Positions 52,607 through 61,453 are shown, numbered from the stretch's first letter. The stretch is 64,000 nucleotides of DNA from Faeciplasma sp964650705 (GCA_964650705.1 CAZYUJ010000002.1:62001-126000); one strand, 5' to 3'. Notes: generated from the sequence alone by a model not told the origin. Numbers and translations: made by a program.

Positions 52607-53974
52607 TTACGCTGCAACAAACTGTGATTCAATAACGCTGATATCGGTATTACTGAGCACATTTATATTCATACAGTACAGCATACCGTCAATAATACAA
52701 GCATAATAGGACTCCGTCCACGTTTCATCAGACATTATCATTTTAAAATCAAACTTTACGAATTCTGTGTCACCAAGCTTGACCTTCTTATAGCCGGATA
52801 CATAATATTCAACGTCGTCGTCAATCACAGCGCTTTCTTCCAATAAGTAATCTCTATACCAATCAAGATACTCTTCGGGTGTATAATAACTGCCGACATA
52901 TGTAGCGTATAGGTAGAAATCAGCTAAATAGTCATAATTGATGCCGTAAACGTCTTCAACATATAAATACTCTTCCCATTGAGCTGTTACCTCGTCCTCG
53001 GTATAGCCAAACGCCTCTTCGGCTGAAGTAAATTCCCAGCCGCCGTCTTTGAGCTTAATGCCGAGAATCTCGTGGGTATAGCTTGTAGGCGTAATGGTTC
53101 CTCTGGGCATATTCAAGGAATCCGAAACAGTTACTTCGGGTTCCACGTAACCGCTGACAAATCGCTTTTCAAAATCTTCAAGATCAAACGACGCAGATAC
53201 AGTCAGAGTCATACAGATCATATAATCACCGACATGTCTTATGTAACAATATTGAGTTAACCCGTATTCCTCGAGAGTGACTGACATTTCCGTACGATAA
53301 AACTCGCTGTCTCCGAGCATTACCTTCTGAGAATCTCCAAAGGAATAACTCATGGTATCAAATAATGATGAAATGTTATCCTTCAGATATTCTATGTACT
53401 CTTCCTCAGTGCAATCACTTGCATTCAAAAGATTAAGGTTTTCATAGGCAATGTTAATATTACCGTTAAGACCCACAGCCATCATGTCGTAAAACGTCAC
53501 CAGCTTAGAAAGCTCGAGCAGCACCGAATCACCATATAGAATATCTGCGGCAGCACCGAATAAGGTGGCAAGCTCTTCATCACTCGCCCATACCCAATCA
53601 GAGGGCTTTGTGAAGGTGATACCTGCAAACTCATTAGTGTATACGTTTCCCTCGATAGATCCGATGTTAAAATCGACAGAAGCATCTATCGGCTGTTCTG
53701 CTTGAGCAGCTGTAGTCGTATCAGCAGTCGTCGCTTGAGAAGTTGTCGACTCTGTTGTTGCAGCGGTTGTTGGAGTCTCTGTAGTGGTTGTAGCGACTGT
53801 GGTCTGCTCGCCGGTAGTTGTTATCTCAGCTTCATCTTCATCGGAAGTTGTAACTTCTTCAGGAATATCACCGTCAGTCACATTGGGTGTATCAACGGAG
53901 TTGTCATCATTAGTACATGCCACCAATGACAGCACCATAAGTATAGTAATGATTAAAGCAAGTAATCTTTTCAT
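52607..53974 (-). CDS. Lipoprotein with Thr-rich linker and two related domains
   Basis: 455 residues from ATG 53974 (GGGAGG upstream). Signal peptide with lipobox LVAC, cysteine 20. Residues 21-98 form an acidic then Thr/Ala-rich spacer like those of wall-spanning lipoproteins. The remainder is a duplication: residues about 112-272 and 299-453 share YTNEFAGI / YTHEILGI, EEEYIEYLKDNI / PEEYLDWYRDYL, and VMLGDSEFYRTEM / VKLGDTEFVKFDF followed by YC/YY-x-I...MICMTLTV / MLYCMNINV. No catalytic motif recognised; I cannot assign a function. It has its own promoter and stands between sigG and tyrS. Confidence 0.8.
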   Translation of the reverse strand: MKRLLALIITILMVLSLVACTNDDNSVDTPNVTDGDIPEEVTTSDEDEAEITTTGEQTTVATTTTETPTTAATTESTTSQATTADTTTAAQAEQPIDASVDFNIGSIEGNVYTNEFAGITFTKPSDWVWASDEELATLFGAAADILYGDSVLLELSKLVTFYDMMAVGLNGNINIAYENLNLLNASDCTEEEYIEYLKDNISSLFDTMSYSFGDSQKVMLGDSEFYRTEMSVTLEEYGLTQYCYIRHVGDYMICMTLTVSASFDLEDFEKRFVSGYVEPEVTVSDSLNMPRGTITPTSYTHEILGIKLKDGGWEFTSAEEAFGYTEDEVTAQWEEYLYVEDVYGINYDYLADFYLYATYVGSYYTPEEYLDWYRDYLLEESAVIDDDVEYYVSGYKKVKLGDTEFVKFDFKMIMSDETWTESYYACIIDGMLYCMNINVLSNTDISVIESQFVAA

Positions 53975-54004
53975 ATGTCCTCCCAAAATTGATTTATGTC
54001 ATTA

Positions 54005-54033
54005 AGTATAGTGCATTTTCCCATCATTGTCAA
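54005..54033 (-). promoter_or_regulatory. Sigma-A promoter of the lipoprotein gene
   Basis: Perfect -35 TTGACA (54033-54028) and TATACT -10 (54010-54005), 17 bp apart on the - strand. Start expected near 53998, 24 nt before the ATG. The -35 lies 1 bp downstream of the sigG terminator stem. Confidence 0.88.
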
Positions 54034-54034
54034 T

Positions 54035-54066
54035 AAAATCAGCTCCCTTGCTCGGGAGCTGATTTT
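54035..54066 (-). terminator. Intrinsic terminator of sigG
   Basis: A 13 bp perfect stem, AAAATCAGCTCCC (54035-54047) with GGGAGCTGATTTT (54054-54066), and a 6 nt loop. It begins in the sigG stop codon region and ends with T residues on the - strand. Confidence 0.9.
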
Positions 54067-54839
54067 TATACATTTGATTTAATTCTTGTTAAGGCATTCT
54101 TTTCAAGTCGGGACACCTGCGCTTGGGATATACCAATCTCGTCTGCAACCTCTACCTGGGTTTTTCCTTGATAAAACCTAAGATACAAGATATTCTTCTC
54201 ACGCTCGGAAAGCTTGTGGATCGCTTCCCTGATCAGGAATTCGTTTATCCATCCTTCATCACTTGATTTATCGCTTAGTTGATCAAGCATATAGAGCGCA
54301 TCTCCCGAGCTTGAATACACAGGCTCATAGATCGATACAGGCTCATTAATAGATTCAAGAGCCAAAACAACTTCTGATTTTTCAACGCCGAGCTCCTTCG
54401 CGAGGTCTTCGGCGGTCGGTTCCTTGTCAAGCGATGCCATCAGCCTTTCCCTTGCCTGCAAAGCCTTATACGCAAGATCCTTCGTCGATCGGCTCACTCG
54501 TATCGAGTTATTGTCACGAAGATAGCGTCTTAACTCGCCGCTTATCATAGGTACGGCATATGTGGAGAACTTTACGTCGAGCGAAAGATCAAAATTGTCG
54601 ATCGCTTTAATGAGTCCGACCACGCCTACCTGAAAAAGGTCATCAGCATTTGCTCCGCTTCTTCCCATAAACTTTTGAATCACGCTTAGAACTAAACGAA
54701 GATTGCACTTGATAAGCTCCTCCCTCGCCGACTTATTACCGCTTCTTGCTTCTCTTAATAGTGCCATCTTTTCCGCTTCTGTCAGTACCTTTAATGTTGA
54801 GGTGTTTACACCGCTTATCTCAACTTTATTATACTGCAT
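54066..54839 (-). CDS. sigG: RNA polymerase sporulation sigma factor SigG
   Basis: 257 residues, matching B. subtilis sigma-G (260). Characteristic N-terminus NKVEISGVNTSTLKVLT, region 2 (NLRLVLSVIQKFMGRSGANADDLFQVGVVGLIKAIDNFDLSLDVKFSTYAVPMISGELRRYLRDN), region 3 and region 4 (SEREKNILYLRFYQGKTQVEVADEIGISQAQVSRLEK). It directs late forespore transcription. ATG 54839 has GGAG 8 bp upstream. A sigma-F-type promoter lies between sigE and sigG. Confidence 0.96.
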   Translation of the reverse strand: MQYNKVEISGVNTSTLKVLTEAEKMALLREARSGNKSAREELIKCNLRLVLSVIQKFMGRSGANADDLFQVGVVGLIKAIDNFDLSLDVKFSTYAVPMISGELRRYLRDNNSIRVSRSTKDLAYKALQARERLMASLDKEPTAEDLAKELGVEKSEVVLALESINEPVSIYEPVYSSSGDALYMLDQLSDKSSDEGWINEFLIREAIHKLSEREKNILYLRFYQGKTQVEVADEIGISQAQVSRLEKNALTRIKSNV

Positions 54840-54869
54840 ATCAAATCTCCGCAAAATGAATTTGATATC

Positions 54870-54899
54870 ATTATTGCCATTTGAGATTTTTGGTATGCA
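54870..54899 (-). promoter_or_regulatory. Sigma-F-type promoter of sigG
   Basis: On the - strand TGCATA (54899-54894) and GGCAATAAT (54878-54870), 15 bp apart. The -10 fits the sigma-F pattern GGnnAnAnT at every fixed position and the -35 fits G-C/T-ATA. In B. subtilis spoIIIG is transcribed by sigma-F, so position and function agree. Start near 54864. Confidence 0.72.
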
Positions 54900-54923
54900 A
54901 AAGATATTTGGCACTTATTGGTG

Positions 54924-55628
54924 TCAGCAAATAGCTTCTAAATCTTTTCTGAGCTGTTTAAGAATCCTCTTTTCTAAACGTGAGATATAGGACTGTGATA
55001 TTCCGACAATATCAGCAACCTCCTTTTGCGTCATCTCTTTTCCGCCCAAAAGGCCGAATCTCATCTGCATTATGAATCTTTCACGGCTTTCAAGTGCATT
55101 TACCGCTTCGATCAACAGCCGTTTTTCCGTTTCACTTTCAATGTGTTGACCGACTTCATCATCAGTCCCGATTATATCTGAAAGCAACAGCTCGTTGCCG
55201 TCCCAATCAACATTCAGCGGCTCGTCTATTGATATTTCATTTCGCTGTGAAGCAGTTTTCCTTAGATACATCAATATCTCATTTTCAATACATCGGGAGG
55301 CATATGTAGCAAGCTTGATATTCTTTTTTGGATCAAACGTATTGACTGCTTTTATCAAGCCAATAGTTCCGATAGAAACGAGATCCTCTATGCCTATCCC
55401 CGTTGACTCAAACTTTTTCGATATGTATACTACAAGTCTTAAATTATGTGTAATAAGTTTTTCACGTGCAGACTTCGGATCAATATCAAGCATATCAAAA
55501 ACTCTCTGCTCTTCATCGGACTTCAGCGGCGGCGGCAGAGTTTCATGACCGTTAATATAATCAATGCTTGCATCACGCTTAAATAGCTTGCTTGCCCATG
55601 AAAATAAAAGTATCAATAGCTTTCTCAT
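54924..55628 (-). CDS. sigE: RNA polymerase sporulation sigma factor SigE (pro-form)
   Basis: 234 residues from ATG 55628, 1 bp after the spoIIGA stop. The N-terminal hydrophobic and basic pro-sequence (RKLLILLFSWASKLFKRD) precedes ETLPPPLKSDEEQRVF, where SpoIIGA cleaves in the family. Region 2 (NLRLVVYISKKFESTGIGIEDLVSIGTIGLIKAVNTFDPKKNIKLATYASRCIENEILMYLR) and region 4 (QKEVADIVGISQSYISRLEKRILKQL) are typical. It runs early mother-cell transcription, including spoIIIA, yqfC and yunB in studied species. Confidence 0.96.
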   Translation of the reverse strand: MRKLLILLFSWASKLFKRDASIDYINGHETLPPPLKSDEEQRVFDMLDIDPKSAREKLITHNLRLVVYISKKFESTGIGIEDLVSIGTIGLIKAVNTFDPKKNIKLATYASRCIENEILMYLRKTASQRNEISIDEPLNVDWDGNELLLSDIIGTDDEVGQHIESETEKRLLIEAVNALESRERFIMQMRFGLLGGKEMTQKEVADIVGISQSYISRLEKRILKQLRKDLEAIC

Positions 55629-55629
55629 A

Positions 55630-56451
55630 CTATACCTCATTCAAAATTTTCGGATTAAAAATTGCCCTTTGGCTGCTCGATTCGGATCGAACGCCCGCAA
55701 CAAGAGCGTTGACACGCTGTCTGCTGTTTGCCTCATCGGTTATGTATATGCTCTCCGGCTTGATTGCATATATTATCCCCTCGCCGGAGATCGTGTTATA
55801 TGGCACCGGAATCGGTAAATATTCGGAACCATCGGTGTAAAGCTCAACACCTGTACAGATTATCACGGGCTTCCCGGAGAAAATATCAGTTACATTGTTC
55901 CCTGTGTCTGCAACCGCAGACAATAGATATGACGAATCACGAAGTGTGATTTCGACCTTATATGAATGGCTTTTATCGCATATTCGATCATATATTCTTA
56001 TGACCAAAGAGATCGAAAAATAGACCGCCGCAGTTGTAATGATCAGTTGCAAAAAGGATACGTCGAAGTACACGGTACCGTTGACGAGATAGATCACCCT
56101 GTTACCGAGCAGTGAACTAACGAGATATGCTGCTCCCCCGATAATAAGATTTAGTACGAGAAAGATCGCTCCAATCGTCATATATTTCTTCACGGATTGC
56201 TTATAAAATGCTATCAAAACGATAATAAAGAACGACGCTAATTTCGCGGCATATACCAAAACCGTTTGTAAAGTATTATTACTTGTCATCAAAATCAGCA
56301 GGGATGATGCTCCTCCGATAAGCGATCCAATTGTTTTAAGCTTCGGTGCTAAATATGTATGTGTCAGTGTCGCAGTTAAGCTTAAAGCAAGCCAGCATAT
56401 GTAACAATTGATAACTATCAAAACGTCAATATAGATATCCAAAAAAATCAC
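55630..56451 (-). CDS. spoIIGA: Sigma-E processing peptidase SpoIIGA
   Basis: 273 residues from GTG 56451 or 270 from TTG 56442 (GGTGA five bases upstream); B. subtilis has 309. Five hydrophobic segments in the N-terminal half (starting LDIYIDVLIVINCYICWLALS) and a C-terminal aspartic-protease-like domain with ADTGNNVTDIFSGKPVIIC, where the catalytic Asp is in DTGN. It cleaves pro-sigma-E on a forespore signal (SpoIIR). The start codon region lies in the 3' arm and T-run of a hairpin, so start choice is uncertain. ftsZ, upstream of spoIIGA in Bacillus, is replaced here by an M18 aminopeptidase. Confidence 0.9.
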   Translation of the reverse strand: MIFLDIYIDVLIVINCYICWLALSLTATLTHTYLAPKLKTIGSLIGGASSLLILMTSNNTLQTVLVYAAKLASFFIIVLIAFYKQSVKKYMTIGAIFLVLNLIIGGAAYLVSSLLGNRVIYLVNGTVYFDVSFLQLIITTAAVYFSISLVIRIYDRICDKSHSYKVEITLRDSSYLLSAVADTGNNVTDIFSGKPVIICTGVELYTDGSEYLPIPVPYNTISGEGIIYAIKPESIYITDEANSRQRVNALVAGVRSESSSQRAIFNPKILNEV

Positions 56452-56475
56452 CGTGACAATAATACCACGGTGATT
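56441..56475 (-). terminator. Intrinsic terminator after the M18 gene, overlapping the spoIIGA start
   Basis: On the - strand AATCACCGTG (56475-56466), a 10 nt loop and CACGGTGATT (56455-56446) form a 10 bp perfect stem followed by TTTTTTT (56447-56441). It begins 52 bp after the M18 stop. The same bases contain the GTG and TTG start candidates of spoIIGA and its GGTGA Shine-Dalgarno. Confidence 0.85.
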
Positions 56476-56526
56476 CTGAAAATATAGTCGATTTAGTACA
56501 ATCAAGTTATACGTTGATCGCTTTTA

Positions 56527-57939
56527 TCACTTAACATCAAAGAAAACTTTAAATCCCTTGTATGCCATGTAAACGTCGTGCTTTGCTGTAAGCTCGAAGG
56601 GAGAATGCATGCAAAGAACGGGAACACCGATATCTACAACATCAATATCGAGATTAGCTACATAAGCAGCAACCGTTCCGCCGCCGCCAAGGTCAACTCT
56701 TCCAAGCTCAGATGTCTGCCAAACGACACCGTTGGAATCAAAAAGGTTTCTGACCTCTCCTACAAATTCAGCACTGGCATCCGAAGAGCCGCTCTTACCG
56801 CGGGAACCGGTATATTTGCACATGCCGACACCATAGTTCAGGTATGCAGAGTTTTTAGGCTCACAAACCTCAGGGAATGTGGGATCCATACCGACACAAA
56901 CGTCAGCAGAAAGGCACTTCGAGTGAGCCAAAACAGCAGGGCATGAAACGCCTTCTGTTTCGGCAATATGGAAGATGAAGTGCTTCAAATATGCGCTCTG
57001 CAAGCCTGTGTTACCCATGCTTCCGATCTCTTCCTTATCAGCCAAAACGGTGATAGCAGTTGTCTTGGGTGCTTCACACTCCAAAATAGCTTCAAGTGCT
57101 GTGTATGCACAAACTCTGTCATCCTGACCGTATGCACCTATGATGCCTCTGTCAAGACCTACGTCTCTTGCGTTAAAGGTCGGTACGACCTCAAGCTCAG
57201 CGGAGATAAAATCATCTTCAACGATTCCATACTTATCATAAAGAATAGACAAAACGTTGAGCTTCACCTTTTCGGAAACCTCATCATCATTGAAAGGACG
57301 GGAGCCGATAAGTACATTAAGTTCTTCGCCTCTGATACCGTCAGCGAGAGAACGCTTTGACTGCTCCTGTGCCAAGTGAGGCAAAAGGTCTGTTACACAG
57401 AAAACAGGATCAGATTCGTCTTCACCGATATTTACTTCAACTGTTGTTCCGTCAGCCTTGCAAACAACGCCGTGCAATGACAAAGGAATGGTTACCCACT
57501 GATATTTTCTGATACCGCCATAGTAATGAGTCTTGAGCAAGCAAAGCTCCTGAGATTCATAAACGGGATGCTGCTTAAGGTCAAGTCTGGGAGAGTCGAT
57601 ATGAGCAGCGGCGATTCTTACGCCGTTTTCCAAAGAATCAGTACCGAATACGCAAAGGATCAGCGACTTGTTGCGATTTATGTAGTATACCTTATCCCCT
57701 GCATTATACTTTTTCTTGTAATCATAAGGAACGAAGCCTTTAGCCTCAGCAAGCTTAACAGCAGCGGTAACAGCTTCTCTTTCAGTCTTGGCATTGTCAA
57801 GATAATTCATATATCTTGCACAGAAAGCATCAACCTCTTTGATCTGATCACAATCAAGTTTGAGCATTCCGTTCTTCTTTGCAGAGAAAAGCTTTTCTTG
57901 CAAAACCTTACCTGCAGATTTTTCATTTTCGTTTGACAT
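56527..57939 (-). CDS. M18 family aminopeptidase
   Basis: 470 residues. Zinc and catalytic motifs: AAHIDSPRLDLK (His and Asp pair), ADKEEIGSMGNTG (Glu-Glu), a later Asp in VCVGMDPTFPEV and C-terminal VLCMHSPFELTAKHDVYMAYKGFKVF with the last His. This is the bacterial aspartyl-aminopeptidase-like group (ApeA/LAP4 type), forming dodecamers; preference for acidic or hydrophobic N-terminal residues cannot be told. Cytosolic, no signal peptide. Last gene before the spoIIGA terminator. Confidence 0.92.
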   Translation of the reverse strand: MSNENEKSAGKVLQEKLFSAKKNGMLKLDCDQIKEVDAFCARYMNYLDNAKTEREAVTAAVKLAEAKGFVPYDYKKKYNAGDKVYYINRNKSLILCVFGTDSLENGVRIAAAHIDSPRLDLKQHPVYESQELCLLKTHYYGGIRKYQWVTIPLSLHGVVCKADGTTVEVNIGEDESDPVFCVTDLLPHLAQEQSKRSLADGIRGEELNVLIGSRPFNDDEVSEKVKLNVLSILYDKYGIVEDDFISAELEVVPTFNARDVGLDRGIIGAYGQDDRVCAYTALEAILECEAPKTTAITVLADKEEIGSMGNTGLQSAYLKHFIFHIAETEGVSCPAVLAHSKCLSADVCVGMDPTFPEVCEPKNSAYLNYGVGMCKYTGSRGKSGSSDASAEFVGEVRNLFDSNGVVWQTSELGRVDLGGGGTVAAYVANLDIDVVDIGVPVLCMHSPFELTAKHDVYMAYKGFKVFFDVK

Positions 57940-57964
57940 TTATATCATCCTTTCATATAAATTA

Positions 57965-58522
57965 CTATATCAGTTCTGAATACTTATCATAAGCACGCAG
58001 AATCTTCCTAACGTAATACTGAGTTTTTGATCCTTGAATCTTGTTTATATCGACATTATCAGGATCAATTATCCCCTGCTCGATCCATTCATCAACTGTG
58101 GTCATTCCACAATGATATGCAGCTGCCGCCAGCTCAATGCTTCCGTATTTTTCAAATAAATAATCAAGCATGTAGCAACCGAAGCGAATGCTGTACTCGG
58201 GAGTATACATATCTTCAAAAATCAAATCTTGAGCATCAAGCTTTTTCTTGACCCAATCAAAGGAATCTTCGATGATTTGCATAAGTCCGATCGCACCGGC
58301 ATCCGATGCCGCCGTTGGATCGAAATTGGACTCTACTTTAATAACTGCATAAACAAAAGCTTTGTCAACATCAAACTCAGCGCTGTATCTGTCTACCTCA
58401 TCAGTGAACTTCAAGGGGTAGCTGTTATTTTTGACCGCATACGGCATGTATACGAACAGAAATGCTGCGAGTGATCCTATAAGGAGTATAGAAATCAATA
58501 CGCCAAGTATTCTCTTAAGCAT
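57965..58522 (-). CDS. Membrane-anchored lytic transglycosylase (Slt family)
   Basis: 185 residues. An N-terminal transmembrane or signal-anchor helix (VLISILLIGSLAAFLFVYMP) is followed by one goose-lysozyme-like SLT domain: catalytic Glu in YAVIKVESNFDPTAASDAGAIGLMQI, plus the GCYMLDYLFEKYGSIELAAAAYHCG block. It cuts glycan strands at the outer face of the membrane. The ATG lies inside the end of coaE (8 bp overlap). No sporulation link is proven, but it resembles the short Slt proteins common in Clostridia. Confidence 0.9.
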   Translation of the reverse strand: MLKRILGVLISILLIGSLAAFLFVYMPYAVKNNSYPLKFTDEVDRYSAEFDVDKAFVYAVIKVESNFDPTAASDAGAIGLMQIIEDSFDWVKKKLDAQDLIFEDMYTPEYSIRFGCYMLDYLFEKYGSIELAAAAYHCGMTTVDEWIEQGIIDPDNVDINKIQGSKTQYYVRKILRAYDKYSELI

Positions 58523-59129
58523 TTAATCTCTCCTTTATGGAGGTTATTACTTCCTTCACTCTATCATAAAGATCATCAGCCGTTGAATCGTTAGAGATCA
58601 AATAATCCGAACGACAAGCGAAAAAGCTTTCGGTATTTTGAGAAGACAAACGAGAATATACCATCTCATACGGTATGCCGTCACGCTTTAAAAGTCTTTC
58701 GATCTTCGCCTCTAAAGGCGCGGTTACACTCACGATCAAATGGCATATAGCATCAAGACCGCTTTCAAAAAGCGTCGGAGCATCAAGCAATATCAGCTTT
58801 TCACCGTGAGACTTATGGTGTTTTATAATATCAAACACTTCGCAAGTTATATAGGGATAGATAAGCGATGTATACTCATCAAGCGCTTTCTTATCGTTAA
58901 ATACGATATTCGCAAGCTTTTTTCTATCCAATCCTTCGTCTGTAACACATTCGGGATAAAGCTCACAAACCTCGTCCAAAAAATCTTTTCTCTTTGAAAC
59001 ATTTCGAGAAATATCATCGGCGTCAATAACACAAAATCCGCTTTCGGCAAATTGCTTTGATACAGTCGTCTTGCCTGCGCCGCTCTGACCTGTAAGACCT
59101 ATAATACTTACATTTTCAAAAGTGTTCAT
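58515..59129 (-). CDS. coaE: Dephospho-CoA kinase
   Basis: 204 residues. P-loop GLTGQSGAGKTTVSKQFAESGFCVIDADDISR, lid region and LLDAPTLFESGLD are CoaE hallmarks. It makes CoA from dephospho-CoA and ATP, the last step of CoA synthesis. Starts 21 bp after tsaC. Confidence 0.95.
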   Translation of the reverse strand: MNTFENVSIIGLTGQSGAGKTTVSKQFAESGFCVIDADDISRNVSKRKDFLDEVCELYPECVTDEGLDRKKLANIVFNDKKALDEYTSLIYPYITCEVFDIIKHHKSHGEKLILLDAPTLFESGLDAICHLIVSVTAPLEAKIERLLKRDGIPYEMVYSRLSSQNTESFFACRSDYLISNDSTADDLYDRVKEVITSIKERLNA

Positions 59130-59150
59130 ATTTACACGCCCTTCAGGTAG

Positions 59151-60161
59151 TTATAGTTTGATAAGATTGAACCCCGCAGAGCGAAGGATTCTGTTGTATA
59201 CCGCCAAGCCTACGCCATCCTTGGAAGGACATCTGGCATATACCGTTTTCGCACCCATTTCATCGAATTCGCGAAGCCTTTCAAACAAATAGTGTGCTTG
59301 TTCTTCGGAGGTTATGCCATATGTCAAATACGGGACGCCGTCAACAGCTTCGGACTCGTCAAATAACAAGCAAAAAGTATTCTCGCACTTATTGTCTTTA
59401 ACATATTCTTTGAATGAATCGATATTGCTATCGATCAAAACAATGTTAGCATTTGGCGAATAGTGCTTATATTTCATGCCGGGTGATTTAACAACGGTGT
59501 CTGCATCAAGCTGAGCCAAAACACCCTTGTCGATATATACCTTTTCTGTCACAGACAAAAGATCCTCAGCGGATATCTTTCCGGGGCGAAGTATTCTGAT
59601 GCCACCATCTTCAAAACATATAACGGTAGATTCAACACCGACATCCGATTCGCCGCCATCAATTATAGCAGGAATACGACCACGCATATCTTCATAAACA
59701 CGAGCACAATTGGTTGGGCTTGGGCTTCCCGAGAGATTTGCCGACGGAGCCGCCAAAGCTTTTCCCGATGCGTTTATGAGCGCCTGAGCGACAGGGTGAG
59801 AAGGATATCTGATGCCAACGGTATCAAGCCCCCCGCTTGTCACGGTAGGAATCTTTTCTGACTTCGGCATTATCATCGTTAACGGACCCGGCCAGAATTT
59901 TTCAGCAAGCTCATGTGCAAGCTCTGGAATTTCAGACGCAATATCAAAGACCATGTCAAAGTTTGATATGTGAACGATCAAAGGATTATCAGCAGGTCTG
60001 CCCTTCGCTGCAAATATTTTTCTCACAGCATCCTCATTCATAGCATCAGCGGCCAATCCATAAACAGTCTCAGTGGGGATTCCAACGACCTCACCACGGT
60101 CTATAAGCTCCGCCGCACGCATAATATCAGCGTTTGATGTACTTAGAATGACCGTGTTCAT
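59151..60161 (-). CDS. tsaC: L-threonylcarbamoyladenylate synthase with Sua5 domain
   Basis: 336 residues. N-terminal YrdC domain (GEVVGIPTETVYGLAADAMNEDAVRKIFAAKGRPADNPLIVHI, SANLSGSPSPTN) and C-terminal Sua5 domain (SPGMKYKHYSPNANIVLI). It makes threonylcarbamoyl-AMP for t6A37 of tRNA. Overlaps the prfA stop by 4 bp (ATGA), and the prfA-tsaC link matches Firmicutes. Its transfer partners TsaB, TsaD and TsaE are not nearby. Confidence 0.95.
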   Translation of the reverse strand: MNTVILSTSNADIMRAAELIDRGEVVGIPTETVYGLAADAMNEDAVRKIFAAKGRPADNPLIVHISNFDMVFDIASEIPELAHELAEKFWPGPLTMIMPKSEKIPTVTSGGLDTVGIRYPSHPVAQALINASGKALAAPSANLSGSPSPTNCARVYEDMRGRIPAIIDGGESDVGVESTVICFEDGGIRILRPGKISAEDLLSVTEKVYIDKGVLAQLDADTVVKSPGMKYKHYSPNANIVLIDSNIDSFKEYVKDNKCENTFCLLFDESEAVDGVPYLTYGITSEEQAHYLFERLREFDEMGAKTVYARCPSKDGVGLAVYNRILRSAGFNLIKL

Positions 60162-61234
60162 ACTGCACTTTCCTGTGCCGCAAGCTTTGCTGCTTGATCC
60201 GCTGTTGCCAAAGCATCAATGACTTCATCAATATTGCCGTTTAAAACGCTGTCAAGCTTGTAAAGCGTTAAGCCGATTCTGTGATCGCTGACTCTTCCCT
60301 CGGGGAAATTATAGGTTCTGATTCTTTCGGAACGGTCACCCGTACCGATCTGTGAGCGGCGCTCGCTGGCATATGCCTTATCCTGCTCGGCTTGCTTCAT
60401 GTCCAAAAGGCGCGAGCACAAGACCTTCATCGCACGTTCACGGTTCTTTTGCTGGCTTCGCTCATCCTGACATTCAACGACCAAGCCTGTCGGCAGATGA
60501 GTGATTCTTACAGCGGATTCAGTTTTGTTGATGTGCTGACCGCCTGCGCCTGAAGCGCGGAAAACGTCGATCTTAAGCTCTTTTTCGTCGATATTGAGCT
60601 CAACCTCTTCAGCCTCAGGCAAAACAGCTACAGTTGCGGTGGAGGTCTGAATTCTTCCCTGAGACTCAGTTTCGGGAACACGCTGGACGCGATGCACACC
60701 GCTTTCGTATTTAAATCTTGAATATGCGCCCTCACCCTCAACCGAGAACTGAACTTCCTTGACGCCGCCGAGCTCAGTGCGGTTGATATTTAGCACTTCG
60801 ATCTTCCAGCGTTTTGATTCTCCGTACATTGTGTACATTCTGAAGAGTGAATTTGCAAACAGCGCAGCTTCTTCACCGCCGGCACCGCCTCTGATCTCAA
60901 TTATAACGTTTCTTGAGTCGTTAGGATCCTTAGGCAAAAGCATGATCTTAAGCTCTTCCGAAAGAGTCGCAATATCGCTTTTGGCTTGCAAATACTGCTC
61001 TTCGATCATCTCCTTAAACTCCTTATCAGTTTCACCCTGCATAAGTTCCTCTGCTTCAGTAAGGGCAGCCTTTGCGGCGGAATACTCTTTATATTTTTCC
61101 ACCAAAGGAGTAAGCGATGAATACTCTTTCATCATGTCACGGTACAGCGTCGGATTATTCACGGTTTCAGGCTGCATTAATCGTTCGCTTATCTCATTAT
61201 ATTTATCAACAAGTGCTTCTAATTTATCAAACAT
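60158..61234 (-). CDS. prfA: Peptide chain release factor 1
   Basis: 358 residues. Domain 1 coiled coil, RNIIIEIRGGAGGEEAALFA-type second block, the GGQ loop RASGAGGQHINKTESAVRITHLPTG and the C-terminal SDHRIGLTLYKLDSVLNG. The stop-reading PxT-type motif of RF1 is seen as VPETES. It releases peptides at UAA and UAG. prmC, usually next to prfA, is absent; DUF951 lies 15 bp upstream. Confidence 0.97.
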   Translation of the reverse strand: MFDKLEALVDKYNEISERLMQPETVNNPTLYRDMMKEYSSLTPLVEKYKEYSAAKAALTEAEELMQGETDKEFKEMIEEQYLQAKSDIATLSEELKIMLLPKDPNDSRNVIIEIRGGAGGEEAALFANSLFRMYTMYGESKRWKIEVLNINRTELGGVKEVQFSVEGEGAYSRFKYESGVHRVQRVPETESQGRIQTSTATVAVLPEAEEVELNIDEKELKIDVFRASGAGGQHINKTESAVRITHLPTGLVVECQDERSQQKNRERAMKVLCSRLLDMKQAEQDKAYASERRSQIGTGDRSERIRTYNFPEGRVSDHRIGLTLYKLDSVLNGNIDEVIDALATADQAAKLAAQESAV

Positions 61235-61249
61235 TCTTATCTTCCTCTA

Positions 61250-61453
61250 TCACTTATTATTTACAGGTTCTCGTTCGGACATATCGACGCTTTTTATGTT
61301 TTTTTCAGCCTTAAATCGGCTTATCATGAACTCTCTGCCACAGCCTTCACATCTGAGCTTAAAGTCCATTCCCGAACGCAAAACACGCATTTTAACGGAG
61401 CCGCACGGATGGCTCTTTTTCATTGTCAAAACATCGCCTTTACATATGTCCAT
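61250..61453 (-). CDS. DUF951 family protein (YyzM-like)
   Basis: 67 residues from ATG 61453 with GGAGGG just upstream. The family pattern GDVLTMKKSHPCGS...RSGMDFKLRCEGCGREFMISR is complete, including a cysteine triplet (PCG, CEGCG) that suggests a zinc site. Found widely in Firmicutes, often beside DNA segregation genes or prfA; function unknown. Probably first gene of the prfA-tsaC-coaE operon. Confidence 0.9.
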   Translation of the reverse strand: MDICKGDVLTMKKSHPCGSVKMRVLRSGMDFKLRCEGCGREFMISRFKAEKNIKSVDMSEREPVNNK

